Of a stretch of 64,000 bases of DNA, positions 55,171-63,226 are shown piece after piece. This stretch comes from Actinophytocola sp044466355 (GTDB taxonomy: Bacteria > Actinomycetota > Actinomycetes > Mycobacteriales > Pseudonocardiaceae), in NCBI RefSeq assembly GCF_044466355.1, contig NZ_JBITMQ010000003.1, forward strand, positions 124,001 to 188,000, in the 5' to 3' direction. Every line of letters begins with the position of its first letter. Positions within the stretch are counted from its first letter, which is position 1. The notes under the pieces are model-generated. The model was not told the origin of the DNA and did no database searches. It saw only the letters and a program-made list of their open reading frames with translations. The position numbers and the translations under genes are program-made.

Positions 55171-55202
55171 ACGGGCCGCGACGTGCACACGTCGCGGCCC
55201 GT
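55171..55202. terminator. 15-bp hairpin terminator
   Basis: ACGGGCCGCGACGTG (55171-55185) and CACGTCGCGGCCCGT (55188-55202) pair with two bases between; the real loop would open a few pairs. It is 14 bases after the HesB/IscA stop and before the convergent 56-residue gene, so it is likely bidirectional. Confidence 0.75.
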
Positions 55203-55220
55203 TCTCGTTCACACAGTCGT

Positions 55221-55391
55221 TCAGACGTACTCCTCCAGGCTGCTGACCTGGGCGAACGTCGCCTCGTCCACCTCCCACAGCACTGGTTCCCGCTGGCCGG
55301 GGAGGGTGGTCCCGCCGTCGCGGAGGGCGTGGGGGATGTCGGCGCAGTCCGCGATCAGTTCGGCGAAGGACTCGGGTTCAGGTGTGCTCAC
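55221..55391 (-). CDS. 56-residue acidic small protein
   Basis: A minus-strand frame reads VSTPEPESFAELIADCADIPHALRDGG, then TTLPGQREPVLWEVDEATFAQVSSLEEYV. It has the third-position G/C bias of its neighbours and ends ahead of a terminator. No Shine-Dalgarno is seen, but TAAGTT lies six bases before the GTG, consistent with a leaderless transcript. No family is recognised. It is convergent with the HesB/IscA gene and divergent from adenosine kinase, a layout usual for a real gene. It is short, so proof needs conservation. Confidence 0.65.
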   Translation of the reverse strand: MSTPEPESFAELIADCADIPHALRDGGTTLPGQREPVLWEVDEATFAQVSSLEEYV

Positions 55392-55544
55392 GGCTCGAAC
55401 TTAGGTCGGAAGTCCTCGTCCGCACGAGCCTTACCAACCGGTAGTCTCCAGCGAGTGCCCTAGTGGGTCTCGATCGGCGTCGCGCACTATCGTTGACGAC
55501 TCCGTGTCACTCCAACTGACGACCACCAGACAGGGGAAGCCCTC

Positions 55545-56519
55545 GTGCCCGTAGCCGTCTCCGGAAGCATCGCCACCGACCACCTCATGCACTTCCCGGG
55601 CAGGTTCGCCGAGCAGCTCGTCGCGGAGCAGCTGCACCGGATCTCCCTGAGCTTCCTCGTCGACGACCTGGTCGTCCGCCGCGGCGGGATCGGCGCGAAC
55701 ATCGCGTTCGGCATGGCGGTCCTCGGCAGCTCACCCGTTCTGGTCGGTTCCGTCGGCGAGGACTTCGGCGACTACCGGTCGTGGCTGGAGCGGCACGGTG
55801 TCGACTGCTCCGGCGTGCGGGTCTCCGAGACCGCCCACACGGCGCGGTTCGTGTGCACCACCGACGACGACATGTGCCAGATCGCGTCGTTCTACGCCGG
55901 TGCCATGGCCGAGGCCAGGCTCATCGAGCTGCGTCCCGTCGCGGAACGGGTCGGCGGCCTGGACCTGGTGCTGATCAGCCCGGACGACCCGGACGCGATG
56001 CTGCGCCACGCGGAGGAGTGCCGCCAGCGCGGGTACGCGTTCGCCGCCGACCCGTCGCAGCAGCTCGCGCGCATGTCCGGTGAGCAGATCCGCGAGTTCG
56101 TCACGGGCGCGCAGTACCTGTTCTCGAACGACTACGAGTGGGAGCTCCTGCGGCAGAAGACCGGCTGGTCGGAGCAGGACGTCATGTCGAAGGTCGGCAT
56201 GCGGATCACGACGCTGGGCGAGAAGGGCGCGGAGCTGGTCGACCCGTCCGGCACGTCCATCCACGTCAGCGCGGTGCCGGAGACCGTGAAGGCCGACCCG
56301 ACGGGCGTCGGTGACGCGTTCCGCGCGGGCCTGCTGTCGGGGCTGGAGAAGGGCCTGTCGCTGGAGCGGGCCGCGCAGCTGGGTTCCTACATCGCGGTGC
56401 TGGTGCTGGAGACCGTCGGCCCGCAGGAGTGGACGCTGGACAAGGCGCTCGCCGTGCAGCGGATCGGGTCGGCGTACGGCCCGGAGGCGGCCGAGGAGAT
56501 CGGCGCCATCCTCCCGTAG
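55545..56519 (+). CDS. adoK: Adenosine kinase-like PfkB carbohydrate kinase
   Basis: The 324-residue PfkB-family kinase starts VAVSGSIATDHLMHFPGRFAEQL, has RRGGIGANIAFGMAVLGSSPVLVGSVGEDF (substrate site) and ends with the anion-hole motif KADPTGVGDAFRAGLLSG containing catalytic Asp. The length and LIDNM-like N-terminus match actinobacterial AdoK (Rv2202c in M. tuberculosis, 324 residues), which phosphorylates adenosine. The GTG at 55545 lacks a good Shine-Dalgarno. Annotated as carbohydrate kinase in many genomes; the adenosine role is inferred by family and position. Confidence 0.88.
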   Translation: MPVAVSGSIATDHLMHFPGRFAEQLVAEQLHRISLSFLVDDLVVRRGGIGANIAFGMAVLGSSPVLVGSVGEDFGDYRSWLERHGVDCSGVRVSETAHTARFVCTTDDDMCQIASFYAGAMAEARLIELRPVAERVGGLDLVLISPDDPDAMLRHAEECRQRGYAFAADPSQQLARMSGEQIREFVTGAQYLFSNDYEWELLRQKTGWSEQDVMSKVGMRITTLGEKGAELVDPSGTSIHVSAVPETVKADPTGVGDAFRAGLLSGLEKGLSLERAAQLGSYIAVLVLETVGPQEWTLDKALAVQRIGSAYGPEAAEEIGAILP

Positions 56520-56560
56520 CAGGTACCGCTTTCGGGGCACGCCTGGTACTTGTCATTACT

Positions 56561-57388
56561 ATGCGTGCTCTCGCGGTCACCGCTGCGTTCCTGTTGTTGT
56601 TCGCCGGTGTGGCGTCGGCAGACGTCGGACCGTGGCGGACCATCGGGTCCGACGTCGCGCGGCCCCTGGACGAGAGCCAGGGGCTGGCCGTGGTGGAACG
56701 GCCGCCCGGCACGGTCGTGAAGTACACGGGCGTCGGCACCATTCCGGCGTCGCTGCGCACGCGGGGCTGGAACCACGTGGGTGACCCGGGTGCGGGCCAC
56801 GGTTACTACGTGGAGCCGTACCAGCGCGACGACCGCGGGGCGAAGCTGTTCCGCGTCCAGGCGCCGGACGGCTCGTGGGCCGAGTACCAGCACGCGCTGG
56901 AGTCGTGGGAGGCGAACAACAACTCGTTCGCCGCCGTGTCCCCGGACGGCCGCTGGATGGTGGCCGGCGAGTGGGGGACCATGGACCGGCTCCTGGTGCA
57001 CCCCATGCCGGGCATCGCGCACACGAACCCGGCGGCGAACCTGCCGTACGCGTCGGCGGTCCGGCTCGACCGGCCGGTCCGCGACATCCAGGGCTGCGAC
57101 TTCACGTCGGCCACCCGGCTGCTGTGCTCGTCGGACGACCCGGAGGGGTCGCTGTTCGGCGTGACGAAGCCGTTGCTGCAGGTGGACCTGGCCGCCCCGG
57201 TGGGCGGCGGGGACGTCACCGGACGGGTCACGCTGCTGGGCCAGCTGCCGCTGGTGAGCGGGTGCTCCGGCGAGTTCGAGGTCGAGGGCATCGACTACGA
57301 CGAACGCGACGGCACACTGCGGGTCGTGGTCCTCTCACCGAGCATCTGCGTCGCGTTCGACAGCAAGACCTGGCGGTTCCGGCGTTAG
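56561..57388 (+). CDS. Secreted protein of unknown function
   Basis: The 275-residue protein has a signal peptide (MRALAVTAAFLLLFAGVASA, cleaved before DVGPW) and a mature domain with WRTIGSDVARPLDESQGLAVVERPPG, NSFAAVSPDGRWMVAGEWG and EVEGIDYDERDGTLRVVVLSPS. These look like beta-propeller-style repeats of a secreted sensor or enzyme. Four Cys (QGCDFTS, RLLCSSD, VSGCSGE, SICVAF) may form two disulfides. The ATG at 56561 starts directly after a TACTTGTCATTACT stretch with no Shine-Dalgarno. It overlaps the convergent asnB by four bases. Confidence 0.75.
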   Translation: MRALAVTAAFLLLFAGVASADVGPWRTIGSDVARPLDESQGLAVVERPPGTVVKYTGVGTIPASLRTRGWNHVGDPGAGHGYYVEPYQRDDRGAKLFRVQAPDGSWAEYQHALESWEANNNSFAAVSPDGRWMVAGEWGTMDRLLVHPMPGIAHTNPAANLPYASAVRLDRPVRDIQGCDFTSATRLLCSSDDPEGSLFGVTKPLLQVDLAAPVGGGDVTGRVTLLGQLPLVSGCSGEFEVEGIDYDERDGTLRVVVLSPSICVAFDSKTWRFRR

Positions 57389-59304
57389 AGCTTCACCGGG
57401 TAGTGCGGCTCCGGGATGCGCGGCCGGATGTTCTGCTCCACGAAGATCCCGTGCCACAGCATGTACACCAGCAACGCCCAGATCCGCCTGCTGTGGTCGA
57501 GCGTGCCCGCGCGGTGCTCCTCCAGGAGCTTCAGCACCGCGTTCTTGTCGATCTCCTCCTCGGTCTGCGACTTGAGGATGATCTGGCGGGCCCAGTCGTA
57601 CATCTCCTCCTTCAGCCACAGCCGGATCGGCACCGGGAACCCCAGCTTGCGCCGGTTGAGCACGTGCTCGGGCACGATCCGCTTCAGCGCCTGCCGCAGC
57701 GCGTACTTCGTGGTCTCCTTGGTGATCTTCTCCTCGGACGGGATCTTCGACGCCACCTTGAAGACCTCCGCGTCCAGGAACGGGACGCGCAGCTCCAGCG
57801 AGTTGGCCATGGTGACCTTGTCGGCCTTCACGAGGATGTCGCCGCGCAGCCACGTGAACAGGTCCACGTGCTGCATGCGGGTCACCGGGTCCCACGCCGT
57901 CGACTCGCCGTACGGGCCCGCCGTGACGTCCTTGTGGCCGATCGACGGGTCGAACGTCTTCAGCACGGCCTGCAGCTGGTCGTCCCGGAAGATGCGCGCG
58001 TTGCCGTAGTAGCGGTCCTCCAGGGACAGCGCGCCGCGGCGCAGCAGGTCCTTGCCGCGCGTGCCATCGGGGATCTTCGTGGACAGGTTGCCCATGGCCT
58101 TGCGCAGCGCGCCCGGCACCTTCTCGAACGCGGCGAGCGAGATCGGCTCCTTGTAGATGGTGTAGCCCCCGAACAGCTCGTCGGCGCCCTCGCCGGACAG
58201 CACCACCTTCACGTGGCGGCGGGCCTCCCGCGCGATGAACCACAGCGGCACCAGCGCCGGGTCCGCCACCGGGTCGTCCAGGTACCACACGATCAGCGGC
58301 AGCGCCTCCATCATCTCGTCGGCGTTGACCGTTCTGACCACGTGTTTCACCCCGATCGCCGCCGCCGACTCGGCCGCGACGTCCACCTCGGAGTAGCCCT
58401 CGCGCTCGAAACCCGTCGTGAACGTGATCAGGTTCGGGTTGTGCTCGCGGGCGAGCGCGGCGATGGCCGTGGAGTCGATGCCGCCCGACAGGAACGACCC
58501 GACCGTCACGTCCGCGCGCATGTGCTTGGCCACCGAGTCGCGCAAGACCTCGGCGATCTCGTCGTACAGCTGCTCGGAGTCCTTCACCGGGGTCGGCCGG
58601 AACGTGTGGAAGAAGTACCGGTCCGTGCGCAGCTGCCCGCCGGGCGAGATGGTGAACGAGTGACCGGACTCGATGCGCCGCACGTCCGTGTGCAGGGTCT
58701 CCGGCTCCGGGACGTACTGCAGCGTCAGGTAGTGCTGCAGCGCGGTGCGGTCCAGCTCGGGCTTCAGGTGCAGCCGAGGGGCCAGCTCGAGCAGCGCCTT
58801 CTTCTCACTCGAGAACGCCACCCCGCCCGGGCCCGCCGAGTAGAACAGCGGCTTGATGCCGAACGGGTCACGGGCGCCGAACACCTCGCGGCGCCGCCAG
58901 TCCCAGATGACGAACGCGAACATGCCGCGCAGCTTCTGCACGGCGGCGGGCCCGAGGTAGTGGTAGAGGGCGACGATGACCTCGCTGTCACCGTTCGTGC
59001 GCATGGTCGCGCCGTGCTTCTCGACCAGCTCCTCGCGCAGCTCGAGGTAGTTGTAGATCTCACCGTTGAACAGCAGCGTGTACCGCTCCTGCACGCCCTC
59101 CGGGCTCCAGTGCAGCGGCTGGTGGGAGTGGTCGACGTCGATGATGGACAGCCGGTTGAATCCGAAGACCACCTCGTCGCCGGTCCAGGTGCCCGTTTCG
59201 TCCGGGCCGCGGTGGCGCTGGCACCGCATCGCCGCGGCGACCGCGTCCCTGGCGGCAACGGCGTCCTGTTCCGTCGGGCACACCACACCAAGCAGACCGC
59301 ACAC
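57385..59304 (-). CDS. asnB: Asparagine synthetase, glutamine-hydrolysing (AsnB)
   Basis: The 639-residue protein has an N-terminal class II glutaminase domain and a C-terminal synthetase domain. The catalytic nucleophile must be residue 2 (Cys): the GTG at 59304 gives Met-Cys-Gly-Leu-Leu-Gly, so this start is fixed by chemistry, not the ATG four codons upstream. Other motifs are RGPDETG, FNGEIYNYLELREEL, GDSEVIVALYHYLG, GGIDSTAIAAL (PPi loop, SGGxDS) and LSGEGADELFGGY. It makes asparagine from aspartate and glutamine. AsnB paralogues also amidate peptidoglycan or antibiotics, but the location is that of the housekeeping gene (Rv2201). Confidence 0.95.
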   Translation of the reverse strand: MCGLLGVVCPTEQDAVAARDAVAAAMRCQRHRGPDETGTWTGDEVVFGFNRLSIIDVDHSHQPLHWSPEGVQERYTLLFNGEIYNYLELREELVEKHGATMRTNGDSEVIVALYHYLGPAAVQKLRGMFAFVIWDWRRREVFGARDPFGIKPLFYSAGPGGVAFSSEKKALLELAPRLHLKPELDRTALQHYLTLQYVPEPETLHTDVRRIESGHSFTISPGGQLRTDRYFFHTFRPTPVKDSEQLYDEIAEVLRDSVAKHMRADVTVGSFLSGGIDSTAIAALAREHNPNLITFTTGFEREGYSEVDVAAESAAAIGVKHVVRTVNADEMMEALPLIVWYLDDPVADPALVPLWFIAREARRHVKVVLSGEGADELFGGYTIYKEPISLAAFEKVPGALRKAMGNLSTKIPDGTRGKDLLRRGALSLEDRYYGNARIFRDDQLQAVLKTFDPSIGHKDVTAGPYGESTAWDPVTRMQHVDLFTWLRGDILVKADKVTMANSLELRVPFLDAEVFKVASKIPSEEKITKETTKYALRQALKRIVPEHVLNRRKLGFPVPIRLWLKEEMYDWARQIILKSQTEEEIDKNAVLKLLEEHRAGTLDHSRRIWALLVYMLWHGIFVEQNIRPRIPEPHYPVKL

Positions 59305-59448
59305 GGTTCGGCACAACCTTCCCTGTCGAGTGCTTGTGAGGGGTAAGTATGGCCGTCGTGGCCAGGGCGGCCCCTAAGCGGTGTGGCCTGGGCCTCTGGG
59401 CTACGCTCCAACGCTGTGATCACCGGTCTTCCTAGGAGGGATCGCGCA

Positions 59449-60417
59449 GTGGGCGGAACGCAGCGTTCGCGGGCATCGCGACTGACCACCATCGGTGGGC
59501 TCGTCGGACTGGTCGCGTTCACCGCGACGGGGTGCTCCGGCAGCGAGGTCCTGCGTTTCGGCTGGCCAGAGGGCGTCACGCCGCAGGCTGACCGCATGGC
59601 GGCCTTCTGGACCTGGACGGTCGTCGCGTCCCTGGTCGTCGGCGTCATCATGTGGGCGCTCATCCTGTGGCCGGTCGTCGCCCACCGCAAGAAGGGCGAC
59701 ACGCTCCCCAAGCAGTTCCAGTACAACCACTTCCTCGAGTTCATCTACACCGGCCTGCCCGCGGTCATCGTCGTGGTGCTCTTCTACTTCACGGTGACCA
59801 CGCAGAACTTCGTGCTGGCCGAGGAACCGGAGGACCAGGTCGACGTGAACGTCGACGTGCTGGCCTTCCAGTGGAACTGGCAGTTCACCTACAACGAGTA
59901 CGTGGACGCCGACGGCAAGCGGGTCGTGCCGCGCACCTCGGACGGTGAGCTGGTGACCACCACCGGCAGCACCACCGAGATCCCGCTGCTCGTGCTCCCC
60001 GCGCAGCAGACCGTGCACTACGACCTGCGCGCCCGCGACGTCATCCACTCGTTCTTCGTGCCGGAGTTCAACTTCAAGCGGGACGTGTTCCCGTACCCGG
60101 AGAAGAACAACCAGGACAACACGTTCCAGAACTCGATCGACCGCGAGGGCTCGTTCGTCGGGCGCTGCGCCGAGCTGTGCGGCACCTACCACTCGGGCAT
60201 GAACTTCGAGGTCAGGGCACTGAGCCCGGAGCGGTTCGACGACTACATGCAGCTGCGCGTCACCACGAACGAGGAGACGGGCAAGCCGTACACGGCCGCC
60301 GAGGCACTCACCCGCATGGGCGAGGAGGACCCGTCGTGTGGCGAGCTGTGCAGCCCGACGGCGGTGACCACGTCCCCGTTCAACCCGGACCGCACCGCGC
60401 GGACCTCGTCGAACTGA
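59449..60417 (+). CDS. ctaC: Cytochrome c oxidase subunit II (CtaC)
   Basis: The 322-residue protein starts with a lipoprotein signal peptide whose lipobox is ATGC in LVAFTATGCSGSEVL. Two membrane helices follow (MAAFWTWTVVASLVVGVIMWALILW and FIYTGLPAVIVVVLFYFTV). The CuA domain has VIHSFFVPEF and GRCAELCGTYHSGMNF, with Cys-x3-Cys-x3-His and Met ligands. DVLAFQWNWQFTY is the family signature. The GTG at 59449 has AGGAGGG nine bases upstream. It is part of the aa3 oxidase of the bcc-aa3 supercomplex. The C-terminal extension of about 50 residues with CGELC is typical of actinobacteria. Confidence 0.95.
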   Translation: MGGTQRSRASRLTTIGGLVGLVAFTATGCSGSEVLRFGWPEGVTPQADRMAAFWTWTVVASLVVGVIMWALILWPVVAHRKKGDTLPKQFQYNHFLEFIYTGLPAVIVVVLFYFTVTTQNFVLAEEPEDQVDVNVDVLAFQWNWQFTYNEYVDADGKRVVPRTSDGELVTTTGSTTEIPLLVLPAQQTVHYDLRARDVIHSFFVPEFNFKRDVFPYPEKNNQDNTFQNSIDREGSFVGRCAELCGTYHSGMNFEVRALSPERFDDYMQLRVTTNEETGKPYTAAEALTRMGEEDPSCGELCSPTAVTTSPFNPDRTARTSSN

Positions 60418-60435
60418 CGCCTGGAGAGGATTCCC

Positions 60436-60837
60436 ATGAAGGTCGAAGCCCGGCTCTTCGACGTGACGACGGCGTTCTTCTTCCTCGCCGCCATCGTGTA
60501 CGGCTTCTGGTCCAAGGAGCCGGTCGGCATCGTCGGCCTCGTCCTGACCGGCGGCCTGTCACTGATCATCGGGTCGTACTTCCACTTCGTCGCCCGACGG
60601 GTGGAGCGGCGGCCGGAGGACAACCCGGACGCCGAGATCAGCGACGGTGCCGGTGAGGTGGGGTTCTTCTCGGCCGGGTCGTACTGGCCGGTGGGGATCG
60701 CCGCCTCCGGTGGGCTGGCGGCTGTGTCGCTCGCCTTCTGGCAGGTGTGGTTGCTGGTCGTGGCGATCGTGCTGGTGTTGCTCACGGTCGGCGGGCTCGT
60801 GTTCGAGTACCACACCCGGCCCAACGCCACCGACTGA
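60436..60837 (+). CDS. ctaF: Cytochrome c oxidase subunit IV (CtaF)
   Basis: The 133-residue protein matches the actinobacterial aa3 subunit IV: MKVEARLFDVTTAFFFLAAIVYGFWSKEPVGIVGLVLTGGLSLIIGSYFHFVARRVERRPEDNPDAEISDGAGEVGFFSAGSYWPVGIAASGG. It has four membrane helices in two pairs, separated by a polar loop with the conserved RRxERRPED. It starts 18 bases after ctaC's stop, so they are co-transcribed. The catalytic subunit I (ctaD) is not in this window. Confidence 0.93.
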   Translation: MKVEARLFDVTTAFFFLAAIVYGFWSKEPVGIVGLVLTGGLSLIIGSYFHFVARRVERRPEDNPDAEISDGAGEVGFFSAGSYWPVGIAASGGLAAVSLAFWQVWLLVVAIVLVLLTVGGLVFEYHTRPNATD

Positions 60838-60903
60838 GTTTCCGCTGCTCGAGGCGCGTCTCCGGGATCCCCGGGGGCGCGCCTTTCTGGTGTGTCTCCG
60901 CGC

Positions 60904-60944
60904 GGACCGTGGGTGCTGAAGGACCCCTTCAGCACCCACGGTCC
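60904..60944. terminator. Perfect 19-bp hairpin between ctaF and trpD
   Basis: GGACCGTGGGTGCTGAAGG (60904-60922) and CCTTCAGCACCCACGGTCC (60926-60944) pair around three bases. A second smaller inverted repeat (AGGCGCG/CGCGCCT) lies at 60852-60884, immediately after ctaF. The pair separates two convergent operons. Confidence 0.8.
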
Positions 60945-60948
60945 GGCG

Positions 60949-61986
60949 TCAGGACGCCAGTTCGCGGCTACGCGTGATCCACCGCTCCAGCAGGTCCGCC
61001 GCCTTGCCCGAGTCGATGGCTTCCGCGGCCGTGTCCAGACCGGCCTTCAGGTCGCCCGTCAGGTCGTCCGAGAGGCCCCTGAACGCCGCGATCGTGCCCG
61101 CCGCGTTGATCAGCACCGTGTCGCGGACCGCGCCCGCGTCGCCCGCGATCAGGGACCGCAGGACCTTCGCGTTGTCCGCCGCGTCGCCGCCTTTCAGGGC
61201 GTCCCGGGCGGCGGGTGCCACGCCCAGCGCCGACGGGTCGATCCGGTCCTCGCGCACGACGCCGCCGGTCGCCACCCACGCCTTCGTCGTCGTGGTGGTG
61301 GTGATCTCGTCCAGGCCGTCGTCACCGCGGACGACGAGCACCGAGAAGCCGCGGGACGCGAGCACGGAGGCCACGACCGGGGCCAGGCGCGCGTGTGCGC
61401 AGCCGATCAGCGCCGACGTCGGCTGCGCCGGGTTCGTCAGCGGGCCGAGGATGTTGAACACCGTCGGGATGCCCAGTTCCCTGCGGGTCGGGCCCGCGTG
61501 CCGCAGCGCCGGGTGGAACGCGGGGGCGTAGCAGAAGCCGATCCCCAGCTCACGGACGCACGTGGCGACCGCCTCCGGTGAGAGTTCGATCACCACGCCG
61601 AGCGACTCCAGCACGTCCGCGGCACCGCAGCGGGACGACTGGGCGCGGTTCCCGTGCTTGACCACCGGCACACCGGCGGCCGCGGTCACCAGTGCGCTCA
61701 TCGTGGAAATGTTCACACTGCCGGATTGATCACCACCGGTGCCGACGACGTCGGCCGCGGCCACGTCCAGGGGCACGCGGTGCGCGTGGGCCAGCATCAC
61801 CGTCGCGAGACCGGCCACCTCCTCGGGCGTCTCGCCCTTGGACCGCAGCGCGGCCGCGAACGCGCCGATCTGACCGCCGGTGGCCCGGCCGGTCATGATC
61901 TCCTCCATCGCCCACGACGTGTCGTCGGTGGTCAGGTCCTCACGCGCGACCAACCGGCCCAGCAGGCCGGGCCAGGTCTGTGCCAT
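60949..61986 (-). CDS. trpD: Anthranilate phosphoribosyltransferase (TrpD)
   Basis: The 345-residue protein transfers phosphoribose to anthranilate in tryptophan synthesis. Its PRPP site is DVVGTGGDQSGSVNISTMSALVTAAAGVPVVKHGNRAQSSRCGAADVLESLG. FCYAPAFHPALRH, GIPTVFNILGPLTNPA and VVRGDDGLDEI follow, the DE pair binding magnesium. It stands alone, not in a trp operon, as in mycobacteria (Rv2192c). The ATG at 61986 lies six bases downstream of the receiver-domain gene's stop (61993). Confidence 0.95.
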   Translation of the reverse strand: MAQTWPGLLGRLVAREDLTTDDTSWAMEEIMTGRATGGQIGAFAAALRSKGETPEEVAGLATVMLAHAHRVPLDVAAADVVGTGGDQSGSVNISTMSALVTAAAGVPVVKHGNRAQSSRCGAADVLESLGVVIELSPEAVATCVRELGIGFCYAPAFHPALRHAGPTRRELGIPTVFNILGPLTNPAQPTSALIGCAHARLAPVVASVLASRGFSVLVVRGDDGLDEITTTTTTKAWVATGGVVREDRIDPSALGVAPAARDALKGGDAADNAKVLRSLIAGDAGAVRDTVLINAAGTIAAFRGLSDDLTGDLKAGLDTAAEAIDSGKAADLLERWITRSRELAS

Positions 61987-61992
61987 CCGGGC

Positions 61993-62400
61993 TCACCCCT
62001 GTACGACTGGGAGCTGCTTGTTGCGCAGCACGTCGGCGACCGTCTCCGCGGCGGCCAGCGGGTCGAGCGGGTGCGAGATCACCGCGTCGGCCTGCGACCA
62101 GGTGGCGAGCCATCGGTCGTCCTTGCGGCGGATCGCGATCACGATCGGCGGGCAGTCGTCGATCTCGTTCTTGAGCTGCCTGCACAGGCCGATGCCCCCG
62201 GTCGGCTGCGACTCGCCGTCGAGGATGGCCAGGTCGACGTTGCCCGCGTCCATCTCCATCAGCACGTCGGCGATGGTGGCGGACTCGTGGTAGGTCACGC
62301 GGCCGAGATCGGCGGCGGGACGGCGCCCGACAGCTGTGACAATCCTCTCCCGGACCTCGGGCCGGTGGCTGAACACGAGGATCTTCAGCGGGGAGCTCAT
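61993..62400 (-). CDS. Stand-alone receiver-like domain protein
   Basis: The 135-residue protein resembles a CheY-type receiver without an output domain: ILVFSHRPEVRERIVTAVGRR at the N-terminus, VDLAILDGESQPTGGIGLCRQLKNE with a candidate phosphoacceptor Asp in ILDGE, and PIVIAIRRKDDRWLATWSQADAVISHPLDPLAAAETVADVLR at the end. The acidic pair usual near the start (DD or ED) is replaced by SH, and the Lys of the K-P motif by H-P (SHPLDP). The protein may therefore be a pseudo-receiver. It is coupled to trpD by a six-base gap and divergent from ctaE. Its role is unknown. Confidence 0.75.
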   Translation of the reverse strand: MSSPLKILVFSHRPEVRERIVTAVGRRPAADLGRVTYHESATIADVLMEMDAGNVDLAILDGESQPTGGIGLCRQLKNEIDDCPPIVIAIRRKDDRWLATWSQADAVISHPLDPLAAAETVADVLRNKQLPVVQG

Positions 62401-62568
62401 GGCGGTGCCTCCGGCGGTCGAAATAGGGCAGGTCCGGACACCTGGATGCTATCCGGCACGGCTTCGCGGCCCGCAGGTGCCCGACAAAGGCTCGACGATC
62501 TCTCGAACCACCGCGCCACGCCCCAACCCCGATCAGCTGACCGGGGACCGACAGGCAATAATGCCCGC

Positions 62569-63171
62569 GTGACGACAGCAGCGCCCTCAATCAGCCAGCG
62601 TGTGCACTCGCTGAACCGGCCGAACATGGTCAGCGTCGGCACCATCGTGTGGCTGGCCAGCGAGCTGATGTTCTTCGCCGGCCTTTTCGCCATGTTCTTC
62701 ACGGTCAAGGCGCAGAACGACACCGGCCACTGGCCCCCACCGCCGTACCACCTCGACGTGCCATACGCGCTCGTTGTCACGATCGTGCTGGTCGCTTCGT
62801 CCCTCACCTGTCAGATGGGTGTGTTCGCGGCGGAGCGAGGTGATGTGTTCGGGTTGCGCAGGTGGTACACGGTCACCCTGGTCATGGGCATCTTCTTCGT
62901 GCTCGGCCAGGCGAACGAGTACCGGACGCTGATCGAGGAGGGGCTCACCATCCCGTCCTCGGCCTACGGCACGGTCTTCTACCTGACCACGGGCTTCCAC
63001 GGCCTGCACGTGACCGGCGGTCTCATCGCGTTCGTGTACCTGCTCATGCGCACCAAGATGAGCAAGTTCACGCCTGCACAGGCCACGTCGGCCATCGTCG
63101 TGTCGTACTACTGGCACTTCGTGGACATCGTCTGGATCGGCCTGTTCACCGTCATCTACTTCATTCCGTGA
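62569..63171 (+). CDS. ctaE: Cytochrome c oxidase subunit III (CtaE)
   Basis: The 200-residue protein has five membrane helices and the subunit III signatures TIVWLASELMFFAGLFAMFFTVKAQ, GQANEYRTLIEEGLTIPSSAYGTVFYLTTGFHGLHVTGGL and VVSYYWHFVDIVWIGLF. It is in the aa3 oxidase with CtaC/CtaF. The GTG at 62569 follows CAATAATGCCCGC with no Shine-Dalgarno; an AATAAT six bases upstream suggests a leaderless transcript. It is followed after 55 bases by qcrC, as in mycobacteria (ctaE-qcrCAB). Confidence 0.95.
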   Translation: MTTAAPSISQRVHSLNRPNMVSVGTIVWLASELMFFAGLFAMFFTVKAQNDTGHWPPPPYHLDVPYALVVTIVLVASSLTCQMGVFAAERGDVFGLRRWYTVTLVMGIFFVLGQANEYRTLIEEGLTIPSSAYGTVFYLTTGFHGLHVTGGLIAFVYLLMRTKMSKFTPAQATSAIVVSYYWHFVDIVWIGLFTVIYFIP

Positions 63172-63226
63172 TGCGACCGAGCCGCCGACTCGCCGGGTCC
63201 GAACTGACACCAGAGGTTGCCGCACA

